Source: Pseudoduganella plicata (GTDB lineage: Bacteria > Pseudomonadota > Gammaproteobacteria > Burkholderiales > Burkholderiaceae_D). From it: a stretch of DNA of 64,000 nucleotides. A model generated the notes under the pieces. The model saw nothing but the letters and a program-made list of their open reading frames with translations. It was not told where the DNA came from and did no database searches. Shown piece by piece: positions 36,493-45,613 of the stretch. How positions within the stretch are numbered: the first letter of the stretch is position 1; the number at the start of each line of letters is the position of its first letter. The position numbers and the translations under genes were made by a program. The stretch spans positions 3,472,001-3,536,000 of the forward strand of contig NZ_CP038026.1 of the NCBI RefSeq assembly GCF_004421005.1, read 5' to 3'.

Positions 36493-38550
36493 TTACCAGA
36501 TGATCACGCGCTCTTTCGGCGGCAGGTACATCTTGTCGCCGTTCTTGACCTTGAAGGCTTCGTAGAAGCCCGGCTGGTTGCGCATCGTGCCGTTGGCGCG
36601 GAACTGGCCTGGCGAGTGCGGGTCGGTCTTGATCTGCTGGATCAGTGCCGGCTCGCGCATCTTCATGCGCCACACCTGCGACCAGCCCATGTAGAAACGC
36701 TGGTCGCCCGTCAGGCCGTCGATCACCGGCGCCTTCTTGCCCTTCAGCGACAGCTTGTAGGCTTTATAAGCCACGGCCAGGCCGGAGTTGTCGCCGATGT
36801 TCTCGCCCAGGGTCAGCTCGCCGTTGACGTTGTAGCCTGGCAGCGGTGCATACGCGCTGTACTGCGCCACCAGCTGGCCCGTCTTGGCCTTGAAGTTCTT
36901 GTGGTCGGCCGCGCTCCACCAGTCGCGCAGGTTGCCGTCGCCATCATATTGCGCGCCCTGGTCGTCGAAGCCGTGGCTGATCTCGTGGCCGATCACGCCG
37001 CCGATGGCGCCGTAATTGACCGCGTCATCGGCCTTCGGATCGAAGAACGGCGGCTGCAGGATCGAAGCCGGGAAGACGATCTCGTTCATCTCCGGGTTGT
37101 AGTAGGCGTTGACGGTCTGGGGCGTCATCAGCCACTCGTCGCGGTCGATCGGTTTACCCAGCTTGTTCAACTCCTTGTTGTAGTTGAACTCCGTGGCGCG
37201 CAGCACGTTGCCCAGCAGGTCATCGCGCTTGACGGTCAGCTTCGAGTAGTCGAGCCACTTGTTCGGGTAGCCGATCTTCGTGGTGAACTTCGCCAGCTTG
37301 GTCTGCGCTTCCTTCTTCGTGGCCGGCGTCATCCAGTCCAGCGTGTTGATGCTCTGCTTGAACGCCATCAGGAGGTTGTTGACCAGCTTTTCCATGCGCG
37401 CCTTGTGCTCCGGCGGGAAGTGCTGTTCGACGTACACCTTGCCGATGCTCTCGCCCACGGCGCTTTCGGTCGCGCTGACGGCACGCTTCCAGCGCGGACG
37501 GTTCTCCGTCACGCCCGACAGCACCGTGCCGTAGAACTCGAAGTTGGTGTCGACAAAGGCTTTGGACAGGTATGGCGCCGCCTCACGCACGACGTGCCAC
37601 TGCGAGTACGCCTTCAGCGTGTCCAGCGACGTCGATGCCAGCAGCTTGTCCAGCGCCTGGAAGTACGTCGGCTGGCTGACGATCACGTACGTCGCCTTGC
37701 CCTGCACGCCCGTGGCGGCCAGGTACGCGTTCCAGTCGAAGCCCGGCATCAGTTCGCCGACCTTGGCGATGTCGAACTTGTTGTACGCCTTGACCGGGTC
37801 GCGCAGTTCGACCTTGGTCCACTGGATCTTCGCCAGTTCCGTTTCAAAACCAACGATGGCTTTCGCACTGGCCGCCGCTTTCGCGTCGCCCGCCAGGGTC
37901 AGCATCTTGGCGATGTGCGCTTCGTACTTGGCCAGCGCGTCGGCCATTTTCGCGTCATCCTTTTTCAGGTAGTAGTCGCGATCGGGCAAACCCAGGCCGT
38001 CCTGGTAGAAGTCGGCCACGTACTTGGTCGAATCCTTGTTGTCCTGGTGGATGGCAAAGCCCATCGGCGCCGTGATGCCGTGGCGGTTGAACTGGGCGAT
38101 CAGTTGCGGCAGCGCCTTCTTGTCGGCGATGGCGGCGATCCGCGTCAGCTTGTCCTTGATCGGTGCGATGCCCAGCTGTTCGACGCGCGCTTCGTCCATG
38201 AAGCTGGCGTAGAAGTCGCCGATGCGCTGCTGGTCCGCATCCTTGGCACTTGCCGCGGCGTTCTCGATGATGGAACGCAGCTGCGGCTGGATGTCTTCAC
38301 GCAGCTTGGCGAACGAACCCCAGCTCGATTTGTCGGCCGGGATCTCCGTCGTGGCCAGCCACTTGCCGTTGGTGTGGACGAAGAAGTCGTCCTGCGCCCG
38401 CACGGACGGGTCGATATATTCGATGGCAATCCCGGAGGCGGTTCCGCCGGTCGCGGGTTTGCTCGAAGGGGCTTTGTCGGCCGCGCCGGCAATGCCGCAG
38501 ACGCCGGCCAACAGGCTCAGCGTTAATGCACTCAACAGATGTCGTTTCAA
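36493..38550 (-). CDS. M13-family zinc metallopeptidase (PepO/neprilysin-like), copy 1
   Basis: The 685-aa protein begins at a TTG codon (LKRHLL read as Met) with GAGGGA 6 nt upstream. A signal peptide is visible (LSALTLSLLAGVCGIAGAA). The zinc site is HEISH (His522, Glu523, His526) with the downstream ENIGDNSG providing the third ligand and Asp. NAYYNPEMNEIVFPA is the substrate-binding NAYY/F motif, and the C-terminus ends in KERVIIW. It should be a secreted or periplasmic endo-oligopeptidase. It follows a close paralogue on the same strand with a terminator hairpin between, so it is a tandem duplicate. Confidence 0.94.
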   Translation of the reverse strand: MKRHLLSALTLSLLAGVCGIAGAADKAPSSKPATGGTASGIAIEYIDPSVRAQDDFFVHTNGKWLATTEIPADKSSWGSFAKLREDIQPQLRSIIENAAASAKDADQQRIGDFYASFMDEARVEQLGIAPIKDKLTRIAAIADKKALPQLIAQFNRHGITAPMGFAIHQDNKDSTKYVADFYQDGLGLPDRDYYLKKDDAKMADALAKYEAHIAKMLTLAGDAKAAASAKAIVGFETELAKIQWTKVELRDPVKAYNKFDIAKVGELMPGFDWNAYLAATGVQGKATYVIVSQPTYFQALDKLLASTSLDTLKAYSQWHVVREAAPYLSKAFVDTNFEFYGTVLSGVTENRPRWKRAVSATESAVGESIGKVYVEQHFPPEHKARMEKLVNNLLMAFKQSINTLDWMTPATKKEAQTKLAKFTTKIGYPNKWLDYSKLTVKRDDLLGNVLRATEFNYNKELNKLGKPIDRDEWLMTPQTVNAYYNPEMNEIVFPASILQPPFFDPKADDAVNYGAIGGVIGHEISHGFDDQGAQYDGDGNLRDWWSAADHKNFKAKTGQLVAQYSAYAPLPGYNVNGELTLGENIGDNSGLAVAYKAYKLSLKGKKAPVIDGLTGDQRFYMGWSQVWRMKMREPALIQQIKTDPHSPGQFRANGTMRNQPGFYEAFKVKNGDKMYLPPKERVIIW

Positions 38551-38636
38551 GATATTTCCCTCTTATGTATGACAGTGGTGTTACCGGTCATTGCCGGCAA
38601 CCGACAATAGCATATGGCCTATGCCCTGCATAACAG

Positions 38637-38660
38637 AAAGGCCACGGTTGTGGCCTTTTT
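38637..38660 (-). terminator. Terminator-like hairpin between the two M13 genes
   Basis: A 9-bp perfect stem AAAGGCCAC/GTGGCCTTT has a GGTT loop. The plus strand continues with five T in total; the minus strand continues with TTTCTGTT. It would reduce read-through from copy 2 into copy 1. Confidence 0.6.
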
Positions 38661-38698
38661 GACGCGGCTTTTCAGCCGATAGCCTTACCAGATACTCA

Positions 38699-40735
38699 TC
38701 ACCAGATCAGCACGCGTTCCTCGGGCTTCACATACAGCTTGTCGCCTGCCTTGACGCCGAAGGCTTCATAGAAGCCCGGCTGGTTGACGACGGTGCCGTT
38801 GGCGCGGAACTGGCCCGGCGAGTGCGGGTCGGTTTTCACCTGCACGATCTGCTGCGCTTCGCGCATCTTCGAGCGCCACACCTGGCCGAAGCCCATGTAG
38901 AAGCGCTGCTCGCCCGTCAGGTTGTCGATGGTCGGTGCCGGCTGGCCGTTCAGCGACAGCTTGTAGGCTTTATAGGCGATCGCCAGGCCGGAGTTGTCGG
39001 CGATGTTCTCGCCCAGGGTCAGGCGGCCGTTGACGTTATAGCCCGGCAGCGGGCTGTAGGCGTCGTACTGCTTGACCAGTGCATCGGTCTTGGCCTTGAA
39101 GTTGGCGCGGTCCTGCGCCGTCCACCAGTCGCGCAGGTTGCCGTCGCCATCGGACTGGCTGCCCGAATCGTCGAAGCCGTGGCTGATCTCATGGCCGATG
39201 ACGGCGCCGATGGCACCGTAGTTGACGGCATCGTCGGCGCGCGCGTCGAAGAACGGCGGCTGCAGGATCGCGGCCGGGAACACGATTTCGTTGGCGGTGG
39301 AGCGGTAGTAGGCATTGACCGTCTGCGGCGTCATGCCCCATTCCGTCTTGTCGATCGGCTGGCCCAGTTTATTGAGGTCACGCTGGAACTCGAACTCGGA
39401 CGCGCGGCGCAGGTTGCCCAGCAGGTCCGACGCGTTCAGTTTCAGCTTGCCGTAGTCGCGCCATTTGTCCGGATAGCCGATCTTCGGCGTGAACTTGGCC
39501 AGCTTGGCCTGCGCTTCCTTTTTCGTCTCGGGGCTCATCCAGTCCAGCGTATCGATGCTCTGCTTGTACGCCAGCAGCAGGTTCTGCACCAGCTTTTCCA
39601 TGCGCGCCTTGCGGTCGGCCGGGAAGTGCTCGGCCACGTACAGCTTGCCCAGGCCTTCGCCGATGGCGCCTTCGACCACGCCCACGCCGCGCTTCCAGCG
39701 TGGCGGCTGTTCCGTCACGCCCGTCAGCACGGTGCCGTAGAACGCAAAGTGCGCGTCCGCATAGGGCTTCGACAGGTAGGGCGATGCGTCGCGCAGCAGG
39801 TGCCAGGTGAAGTACGACTTCAGCGTGGCCAGATCCGTGTCCGCCACGATCCTGTCGAAGCTTTTCAGGTAGCTGGGTTGCATGACGATGACGTAATCGG
39901 TCTTGGCGGCGATGCCCGACGCAGCCAGCGCGGCCTTGAAGTCGTAGCCCGGGGCCAGCTCGGCCAGTTTGGCCAGCTCGATCTTGTTGTAGCGCTTGAC
40001 GGGGTCGCGGTTCTCGACCTTCGTCCACTGCGCCTCGGCCAGCGCGGTCTCGAACGCCACGATGTTCTTCGCCTGCGCCGCGCCGTCTTTCGCGCCGGCC
40101 AGGGTCAGGATCTTCGCGACGTGCTGCTCGTATTTCGCCAGCGCGTCCGCCAGCTTGGCGTCGTCCTTTTTCAGGTAGTAGTCGCGGTCCGGCAGACCCA
40201 GGCCGCTTTGCGCCATATAGGCCGCGTAACGGGTCGACTCGCGCGCGTCCTGCGACACGCGTACCGCGTACGGCGTCGGCACGCCGATGCGCGTCAGGTG
40301 CGCGATCAGCGTCGGGATACCCTTCTTGTCCTTCAGCGCGGCGATGCGCGACAGCTCGCCGGCCAGCGGTTTCGCGCCCAGTTGGTCCAGCTTTGCCTCG
40401 TTCATGTAGCTGGCGTACAGGTCGGCGATCTTCTGCTCGTCGCCCTTCAGGCCCTTCTGCTTCTGCAGCCCTTCGATGATGTCGCGCAGTTGCGGCAGCG
40501 TGTCATCGCGCAGCTTGGCGAACGAGCCCCAGCTCGATTTGTCGGCGGGGATTTCCGCCGTTTTCAGCCACTTGCCGTTCAGGTGGACGAAGAAATCGTC
40601 CTGCGGGCGTACCGTGCTGTCGATGTACTGCGTGTCGATGCCGGAGATCAGGCCGGCAGCCGGCGCGGTATCGGCTGCCGTGGCGCCCGTGGCAAAGGCG
40701 GCGAGGAGGGAAAGAGAGATCAGATGTCGTTTCAC
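38699..40735 (-). CDS. M13-family zinc metallopeptidase, copy 2
   Basis: The 678-aa protein starts at GTG (KRHLISLSLLAAFATGATAA signal peptide). HEISH lies at His515-His519, ENIADNSG follows, and NAYYRSTANEIVFPA aligns with copy 1 throughout. It lies 34 nt after the TonB receptor gene and is probably transcribed with it. The pairing suggests peptide processing tied to uptake through that receptor (inference). The two copies are highly similar across their length, which points to duplication in this lineage. Confidence 0.94.
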   Translation of the reverse strand: MKRHLISLSLLAAFATGATAADTAPAAGLISGIDTQYIDSTVRPQDDFFVHLNGKWLKTAEIPADKSSWGSFAKLRDDTLPQLRDIIEGLQKQKGLKGDEQKIADLYASYMNEAKLDQLGAKPLAGELSRIAALKDKKGIPTLIAHLTRIGVPTPYAVRVSQDARESTRYAAYMAQSGLGLPDRDYYLKKDDAKLADALAKYEQHVAKILTLAGAKDGAAQAKNIVAFETALAEAQWTKVENRDPVKRYNKIELAKLAELAPGYDFKAALAASGIAAKTDYVIVMQPSYLKSFDRIVADTDLATLKSYFTWHLLRDASPYLSKPYADAHFAFYGTVLTGVTEQPPRWKRGVGVVEGAIGEGLGKLYVAEHFPADRKARMEKLVQNLLLAYKQSIDTLDWMSPETKKEAQAKLAKFTPKIGYPDKWRDYGKLKLNASDLLGNLRRASEFEFQRDLNKLGQPIDKTEWGMTPQTVNAYYRSTANEIVFPAAILQPPFFDARADDAVNYGAIGAVIGHEISHGFDDSGSQSDGDGNLRDWWTAQDRANFKAKTDALVKQYDAYSPLPGYNVNGRLTLGENIADNSGLAIAYKAYKLSLNGQPAPTIDNLTGEQRFYMGFGQVWRSKMREAQQIVQVKTDPHSPGQFRANGTVVNQPGFYEAFGVKAGDKLYVKPEERVLIW

Positions 40736-40769
40736 GTTGCGCTTTCAGATTATCAATTACAGGTGCGGC

Positions 40770-42992
40770 TTAAAATTTTGTCTCGAGCCGTGCGCTCCAC
40801 ACCACGAACGTCGGGTTGACCGTGTCCGCCCGCGATGCGAGGCCATTAGCGTACACCAGGTTGCTGCCCGGCGCATCGTCGGCCAGCGTGTTCGCGGCCG
40901 CGATGCGCAGTTGCGTGCGGGCGTCGAACTTCCACAACGCATACACGTCCAGTGCGCGCTTGCGGCCCACTTCGACGATCTGCTCGGTGCTGGTGCGCAC
41001 GCGCGTGAGCGGCGTCCAGTTCAAGATGCCGCCCAGTGTCAGCGGGATTGCCTTGCTGCGGTAGTCGAGGCCGACGTTGGCCGTCTGCTTCGCCTGCTGG
41101 TCGAGACGGTTGTCCGGCCCCGGAATGCCGTCCACGCGCGACCAGAAGTGGCTGTAGTTGGTGCGCACGTCGATGTCGGGCGCCGTCGGCAGTAATTCCG
41201 TCAGCTTGAATTTCGCTTCCAGCTCGATGCCGCTGGTGCGGGCGTGGCCGATGTTCGACGGTGTCGACAGCCAGCGCGGACCCAGCTCCGTATCGCGCAG
41301 GGTCAACTCGCGCCGGATCAGGTTATCGATGTCGCGGATAAAACCGCCGGCGCTGACGATGCCGCTGCGGCCGATGTAGTGCTCATACGCGATGTCGAGT
41401 CCCGTCGCCAGCTCGGGCTTCAGGTCCGGATTGCCGCTGCGGTCCGGCCGCGTGGCACTGTTCAGGCGCGACAGGAATGGCGCGGCAATCAGGTCACCCA
41501 CGTTCGGCGATTTATAACTCTTCGTCAGGCTGGCGCGCACCTGATCCTTTTCGAAGCCGGGGATGCGCCAGACGCCATGCAGCAGTGGGGAAAACACGCT
41601 GCTGGTGTTCTTGACGGTACCGGCGCTGCGGTCGCTGGTCGTGCGGATACCCTCCCAGCGCAGGCCGATGTACATGCCGAACTGCGGCGTGACGTCCCAT
41701 TCGTCCTGCGCGAACAGGGCAACGCGGCGCGTGTCCGCCGTCAGGTTGTCGCCCGAATCGGCAAATTGCGCGTTGCCGTTCTTGTCCAGCGAGACGCGCG
41801 TCTGCTCGCGGTGGCTCGCTTCCAGATCCCAGCCGGCCGCCAGCAGGTGGCCACGGCCTATGGGCCGCGTGTACTTGCCGCCGGTGTTGATGCTGCGGTC
41901 GCGCGTGGCGTCCGTGTCGGTAAAGCGGTCCAGCAGGTTTCCTGCCGTGTCGTACTGGTGGCGCAGCGAGTCGCTGTCGATCTTGCCGGCGCCGAAGCCG
42001 AACTTGACGTCCAGCTTGGCGTTGCCGTCCATCTTGTGCAGCCAGTTGCCGAAGCCGCGCAGGAACGTGCTGTCGTTGTACGACTGCTGCTCGGCGAAGT
42101 TGTATTCGGGCGCGACGATGCCGGCTGTCTGCACCAGGGTCGACGAGGAGCCGCTGTCGCGCACGTTGTGCATCAGGAAGGGCTGGAAATTGATCGTGTC
42201 GCCGTTGTCGAACTTGTACGACAGGCGCGGCGCCAGGTGGATCGACTTGCCCGTGCCGGCACTCTCGTCGGCAATGTCCTGGTCTTTGGTGATGGTGCCG
42301 TCGTCCAGCGTGTCGACGTTGTGCGTGCGGCCTTCATCGTGCTGGCGGTTCTGCATCATGGAGGCGGACAGCGAGTACGTGAACGCGCCGGACTTGCCGG
42401 GGATCGTGACGGAGACATTCGGCGAATGGCGGCCGTCCTCGATCGAATCGGCCACGCGCAACTGATTGTCGCGCTGGACGTAATCCTCGCGCAGCACGAC
42501 GTTGATCGTGCCGGCAATCGCGCGGGTGCTGTGCTCCGCGACGGGGCCGCGCATCACTTCGATGCGCTCGACCTGGTCGGGCGAGATCGACTCCATCGAG
42601 AAGCCCGCCGGCGGCCGTTCGCCGTTCAGCAGGATCTGCGTGTAGCCGCTGCCAAGACCACGCATGCGCACGTCGCCGCCGCGGCCCGGGCGGCCGCCGA
42701 TCGTCACGCCGGGCAGGCGTTTGAGCACATCGCCCAGCGACGTGTCGCCGTTGCGGTCGAGCTCTTCGCGGCCGTAGATCTGCTTCGCGGCGGTGGAATT
42801 GCGGCGCACGTCCATGTCGGTCTGGCGTCCGCCGGTGATCGTCACCTGCGGCACGACCCTGGTGTCGGGCGGCGTTTCGGCCTTTGTGGTGGGATTGTCA
42901 GCGGTGGGCTTGTCGGCGGCGGGATCGGTCTGCGCCGTGGCCGTCGTCATGACCAGCATGGCGGCGCAGGCAAAAGGAGTCAGTTTGCTCAT
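40770..42992 (-). CDS. TonB-dependent outer-membrane receptor
   Basis: The 740-aa protein has a signal peptide (MSKLTPFACAAMLVMTTATA), a short acidic/Pro-rich spacer, then a plug domain: DVRRNSTAAKQIYGREELDR, GDVLKRLPGVTIGG, LLNGERPPAG, VERIEVMRGPVAEHSTRAIAGTINVVL. A C-terminal beta-barrel ends VVWSARLETKF with the usual terminal Phe. The ATG has no clear GGAGG, and an upstream ATG would add about 13 residues. Ligand unknown. The genes around it suggest peptide or metal-peptide uptake rather than a classical siderophore cluster. Confidence 0.92.
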   Translation of the reverse strand: MSKLTPFACAAMLVMTTATAQTDPAADKPTADNPTTKAETPPDTRVVPQVTITGGRQTDMDVRRNSTAAKQIYGREELDRNGDTSLGDVLKRLPGVTIGGRPGRGGDVRMRGLGSGYTQILLNGERPPAGFSMESISPDQVERIEVMRGPVAEHSTRAIAGTINVVLREDYVQRDNQLRVADSIEDGRHSPNVSVTIPGKSGAFTYSLSASMMQNRQHDEGRTHNVDTLDDGTITKDQDIADESAGTGKSIHLAPRLSYKFDNGDTINFQPFLMHNVRDSGSSSTLVQTAGIVAPEYNFAEQQSYNDSTFLRGFGNWLHKMDGNAKLDVKFGFGAGKIDSDSLRHQYDTAGNLLDRFTDTDATRDRSINTGGKYTRPIGRGHLLAAGWDLEASHREQTRVSLDKNGNAQFADSGDNLTADTRRVALFAQDEWDVTPQFGMYIGLRWEGIRTTSDRSAGTVKNTSSVFSPLLHGVWRIPGFEKDQVRASLTKSYKSPNVGDLIAAPFLSRLNSATRPDRSGNPDLKPELATGLDIAYEHYIGRSGIVSAGGFIRDIDNLIRRELTLRDTELGPRWLSTPSNIGHARTSGIELEAKFKLTELLPTAPDIDVRTNYSHFWSRVDGIPGPDNRLDQQAKQTANVGLDYRSKAIPLTLGGILNWTPLTRVRTSTEQIVEVGRKRALDVYALWKFDARTQLRIAAANTLADDAPGSNLVYANGLASRADTVNPTFVVWSARLETKF

Positions 42993-43109
42993 AAAAGGTC
43001 GAAGTCGTCGCGCGGCGGGACGGAGCTGCCGCGCTGGCATTGTAAGCGCGGCCACGCGCGGCTGAGCTGCCGCGGCGTGGTTTTTTACTTTTCGATACTT
43101 TGCACAGAC

Positions 43110-43640
43110 TCAGCGGGCGCCCATGCCGATATTGACACCGCCGGGACCGCCCTTGTGGCCGCCCCGTCCTTCGCTGCCGCCCTCGTGCCTTGGCGGGGAG
43201 TCGCCGCGGCCCGGTCCTTCCGGCTTGCGCTGCAACTGCTCGGCCAGGAACACCGCGACCGTCTGGCGCTGCGGCTCGTCCAGCGCGTCGTTGAGCGTCA
43301 GCCACCATTCGCGCAACTGGCGGTTCTCCTGCGCGACGGTGGTTTCTTCGGCATCGAGGGGGGCCGCCAGGTCGCGCAGCTCGACGCCTTTGCCCTGCAG
43401 CGCCAGCAGGGCCTGCGCCTGCATTTTCTCCTGGCGCGACTGGCGCTCGCGCAGCAGGGCACGGGTGCGGTTCTCCGTCTGGTTCCACAGTGTCGCCTGG
43501 TTGGCGTTCAGCTTCAGCGCCACCTTCAGGTCGGGCGCCATCATCAGCAGGTCGGGTGCGCGCCAGTCCATGACGGGGGTGGCGTGGGCGGTGCCGGACA
43601 GCGCCAGCACCAGCGCGGCCAGCGTATAGAATCGGTTCAT
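43110..43640 (-). CDS. Spy/CpxP-like periplasmic LTXXQ-family protein
   Basis: The 176-aa protein has a signal peptide (MNRFYTLAALVLALSGTAHA), then long charged helices: LKLNANQATLWNQTENRTRALLRERQSRQEKMQAQALLAL and QRQTVAVFLAEQLQRK. These have the spacing of LTXXQ chaperone-like proteins. The tail is Gly/Arg-rich. Such proteins buffer envelope or metal stress. It has an unusual leader: a terminator hairpin 13 nt before the ATG and a CTTAC direct repeat further upstream. Confidence 0.7.
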   Translation of the reverse strand: MNRFYTLAALVLALSGTAHATPVMDWRAPDLLMMAPDLKVALKLNANQATLWNQTENRTRALLRERQSRQEKMQAQALLALQGKGVELRDLAAPLDAEETTVAQENRQLREWWLTLNDALDEPQRQTVAVFLAEQLQRKPEGPGRGDSPPRHEGGSEGRGGHKGGPGGVNIGMGAR

Positions 43641-43653
43641 GAATGCTCCGTGC

Positions 43654-43682
43654 AAAAAAAAGCCTGCGCAGGGAGCGCAGGC
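43654..43682 (-). terminator. Rho-independent terminator hairpin in the leader of the Spy-like gene
   Basis: On the minus strand GCCTGCGC and GCGCAGGC form a perfect 8-bp stem with a 5-nt loop followed by eight T. It ends 13 nt before the ATG of the same-strand gene 43110-43640. It therefore either ends an upstream short transcript or attenuates the Spy-like gene. Confidence 0.75.
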
Positions 43683-43751
43683 CAAAACCACTTCAGGGTA
43701 GAGAGAAATACGAGCTCAGTGTAGGACGCCGATTCGGGCACTTCTGCCTTT

Positions 43752-43766
43752 CTTACATTTACTTAC
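43752..43766. promoter_or_regulatory. CTTAC-N5-CTTAC direct repeat (OmpR-type response-regulator site candidate)
   Basis: Two CTTAC half-sites 10 bp apart, one helical turn, lie in the 307-nt gap between the Spy-like gene and the C-terminal protease gene. This is the geometry of OmpR/PhoB-family sites, and CpxR boxes have the similar GTAAA-N5-GTAAA form. The regulator is not encoded in the window. Confidence 0.4.
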
Positions 43767-43947
43767 GCTCGTTAACGCAAGCTATACAAGCCGTCAACAT
43801 CGGTAACGTGAGCAAAGCGTCATCGCCCGGTGTAAAGCGTGGTAAAGGTCAGCCGATTCAAGGATCAGCCAGCGCGGCTTTTGAAAATCGGGTTTATACT
43901 GGTTCGCATGGCGGCCGAGTGGCTGCCCTCGCATCTGAAGGTGATAC

Positions 43948-45378
43948 ATGGGCAAGAAACTGAAGAGTACCGGGCTGGTCGCCCTGGGTGTCGTGGCCGG
44001 CGTTGCCGTGTCCTTACAGTTCTCCGCACTGGCGCAACGCGCCGGCGAGCCGGCCCTGCCGCTGGAAGAATTGCGCCAGCTGGCCGACGTGTATGGCCTG
44101 ATCAAGTCCGATTATGTCGAGCAGGTCGACGACAAGAAGCTGCTGACCGAAGCCATCTCCGGCATGGTTGCCTCGCTCGATCCGCACTCCGCCTACCTGG
44201 ACAAGAAAGCCTATGCCGAGCTGCGCGAAGGCTCGCAGGGCAAGTTCGTCGGCCTGGGCATCGAGATCGCCCAGAGCGACGATGGCTACATCAAGATCGT
44301 CTCCCCTATCGAGGATTCGCCGGCGTACCGCGCCGGCATCAAGGCGGGCGACCTGATCACGCGCCTCGATGCCATGCCGCTGAAGGGGCTGTCGCTGGAT
44401 GAATCGGTCAAGAAAATGCGCGGCGAGCCGCACAGCAAGGTCACCCTGACGGTGCTGCGCAAGGACGAGCCGCAACCGCTCACGTTCAGCCTGGTGCGCG
44501 AAGAGATCCACCAGAAAAGCGTCAAGGGCAAGATCGTCGAGCCGGGCTACGGCTGGCTGCGCGTGGCGCAGTTCCAGGAGCCGACGGTGGACGACCTGGC
44601 CGCCAAGATCACGGAGCTGTACCGGCAGGACCCGAACCTGAAGGGCATCGTGCTGGACCTGCGCAACGACCCGGGCGGCGTGCTGCAGGGCGCCATCGGC
44701 GTGGCGGCGGCCTTCCTGCCGAAGGACACGGCGGTCGTCTCGACCAACGGCCAGCTGCCGGACTCGAAGGAAATCTACTACGCCCGTCCCGAGTTCTACT
44801 CGATGCGCAGCGATACCGATGCGCTGGCGCGCCTGCCGGAAGCGGTCAAGCGCGTGCCGCTGGCGGTGCTGGTCAATACCGGCTCCGCGTCGGCCTCGGA
44901 AATCGTCGCCGGCGCGCTGCAGGACTACAAGCGCGCCACGATCATCGGCAGCCAGACGTTCGGCAAGGGCTCCGTGCAGACGATCCGCCAGCTGACGGCC
45001 GACACGGCCCTGAAGCTGACGACGGCGCGCTACTACACGCCGCACGGGCGCTCGATCCAGGCCAAGGGCATCGTGCCCGACCTGGCCGTGAATGAATATC
45101 CCGATGGCGACGGCCTGAACGCGCTGCGCATGCGCGAAGCGGACCTGGAAAAACACCTGTCGAACGACCGCGAAGCGGAAGCGGCCAAGGACAAGCGCGA
45201 CGAACTGGAAGAACAGATCCGCATCCTGGCGCTGGAGAAGAAACGCCAGCCGCTGGAATACGGCACGGCCGACGATTTCCAGCTGCGCCAGGCGCTCAAT
45301 CACCTGAAAGGCTTGCCGGTGCAGGTGGCCCCGCCGGAATCGCAGATCGTGCAGGCAGCGGCGCCGAAGCGCAAATGA
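43948..45378 (+). CDS. S41 C-terminal processing peptidase (CtpA/Prc-type)
   Basis: The 476-aa protein has an N-terminal signal anchor (STGLVALGVVAGVAVSLQF), a PDZ domain (KFVGLGIEIAQSDDGYIKIVSPIEDSPAYRAGI) and the S41 catalytic core. The Ser lies in NTGSASASEIVAGAL and the Lys in TFGKGSVQTIRQL. The C-terminus is charged and coiled-coil-like (EKHLSNDREAEAAKDKRDELEEQ). It processes periplasmic proteins at their C-termini and often acts in envelope and murein-hydrolase turnover. A TTTATACTGG -10-like element lies about 50 nt upstream. Confidence 0.95.
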   Translation: MGKKLKSTGLVALGVVAGVAVSLQFSALAQRAGEPALPLEELRQLADVYGLIKSDYVEQVDDKKLLTEAISGMVASLDPHSAYLDKKAYAELREGSQGKFVGLGIEIAQSDDGYIKIVSPIEDSPAYRAGIKAGDLITRLDAMPLKGLSLDESVKKMRGEPHSKVTLTVLRKDEPQPLTFSLVREEIHQKSVKGKIVEPGYGWLRVAQFQEPTVDDLAAKITELYRQDPNLKGIVLDLRNDPGGVLQGAIGVAAAFLPKDTAVVSTNGQLPDSKEIYYARPEFYSMRSDTDALARLPEAVKRVPLAVLVNTGSASASEIVAGALQDYKRATIIGSQTFGKGSVQTIRQLTADTALKLTTARYYTPHGRSIQAKGIVPDLAVNEYPDGDGLNALRMREADLEKHLSNDREAEAAKDKRDELEEQIRILALEKKRQPLEYGTADDFQLRQALNHLKGLPVQVAPPESQIVQAAAPKRK

Positions 45379-45406
45379 CGCTGTTCCCGACGCCGGCCTG
45401 AGCCGC

Positions 45407-45433
45407 AACGGCGCCAGTAACGGCGCCGTTTTT
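45407..45433 (+). terminator. Rho-independent terminator of the ctp gene
   Basis: AACGGCGCC and GGCGCCGTT form a perfect 9-bp stem with a 6-nt loop, followed by TTT immediately after the stem, 29 nt past the stop codon. Confidence 0.85.
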
Positions 45434-45613
45434 ACGTCTTGATCCGACTATTCTTGATGTAAAATCAGCCCCTACGTACACTGCACTATTTAGTGGCAGC
45501 TGCCGGCAACCGCCGCGGCATGCCGGCAAGGCCGTTTCGGCAGGTCAGCCCGTTACACAGGGTGCCCGGTCCAAACGGCCTTCATGCTTCTTAACGAATA
45601 CGAAAGCTTAATA

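Noticed and set aside
36286..38526. Plus-strand frame opposite M13 peptidase copy 1
   Set aside because: It mirrors the peptidase codons and has no recognisable motif.
41244..43724. Long open frame on the plus strand across the TonB receptor and Spy-like genes
   Set aside because: It is antisense to two well-supported genes. Its translation is low-complexity Arg/Ala/Gln-rich, as expected from GC-rich codon shadows.
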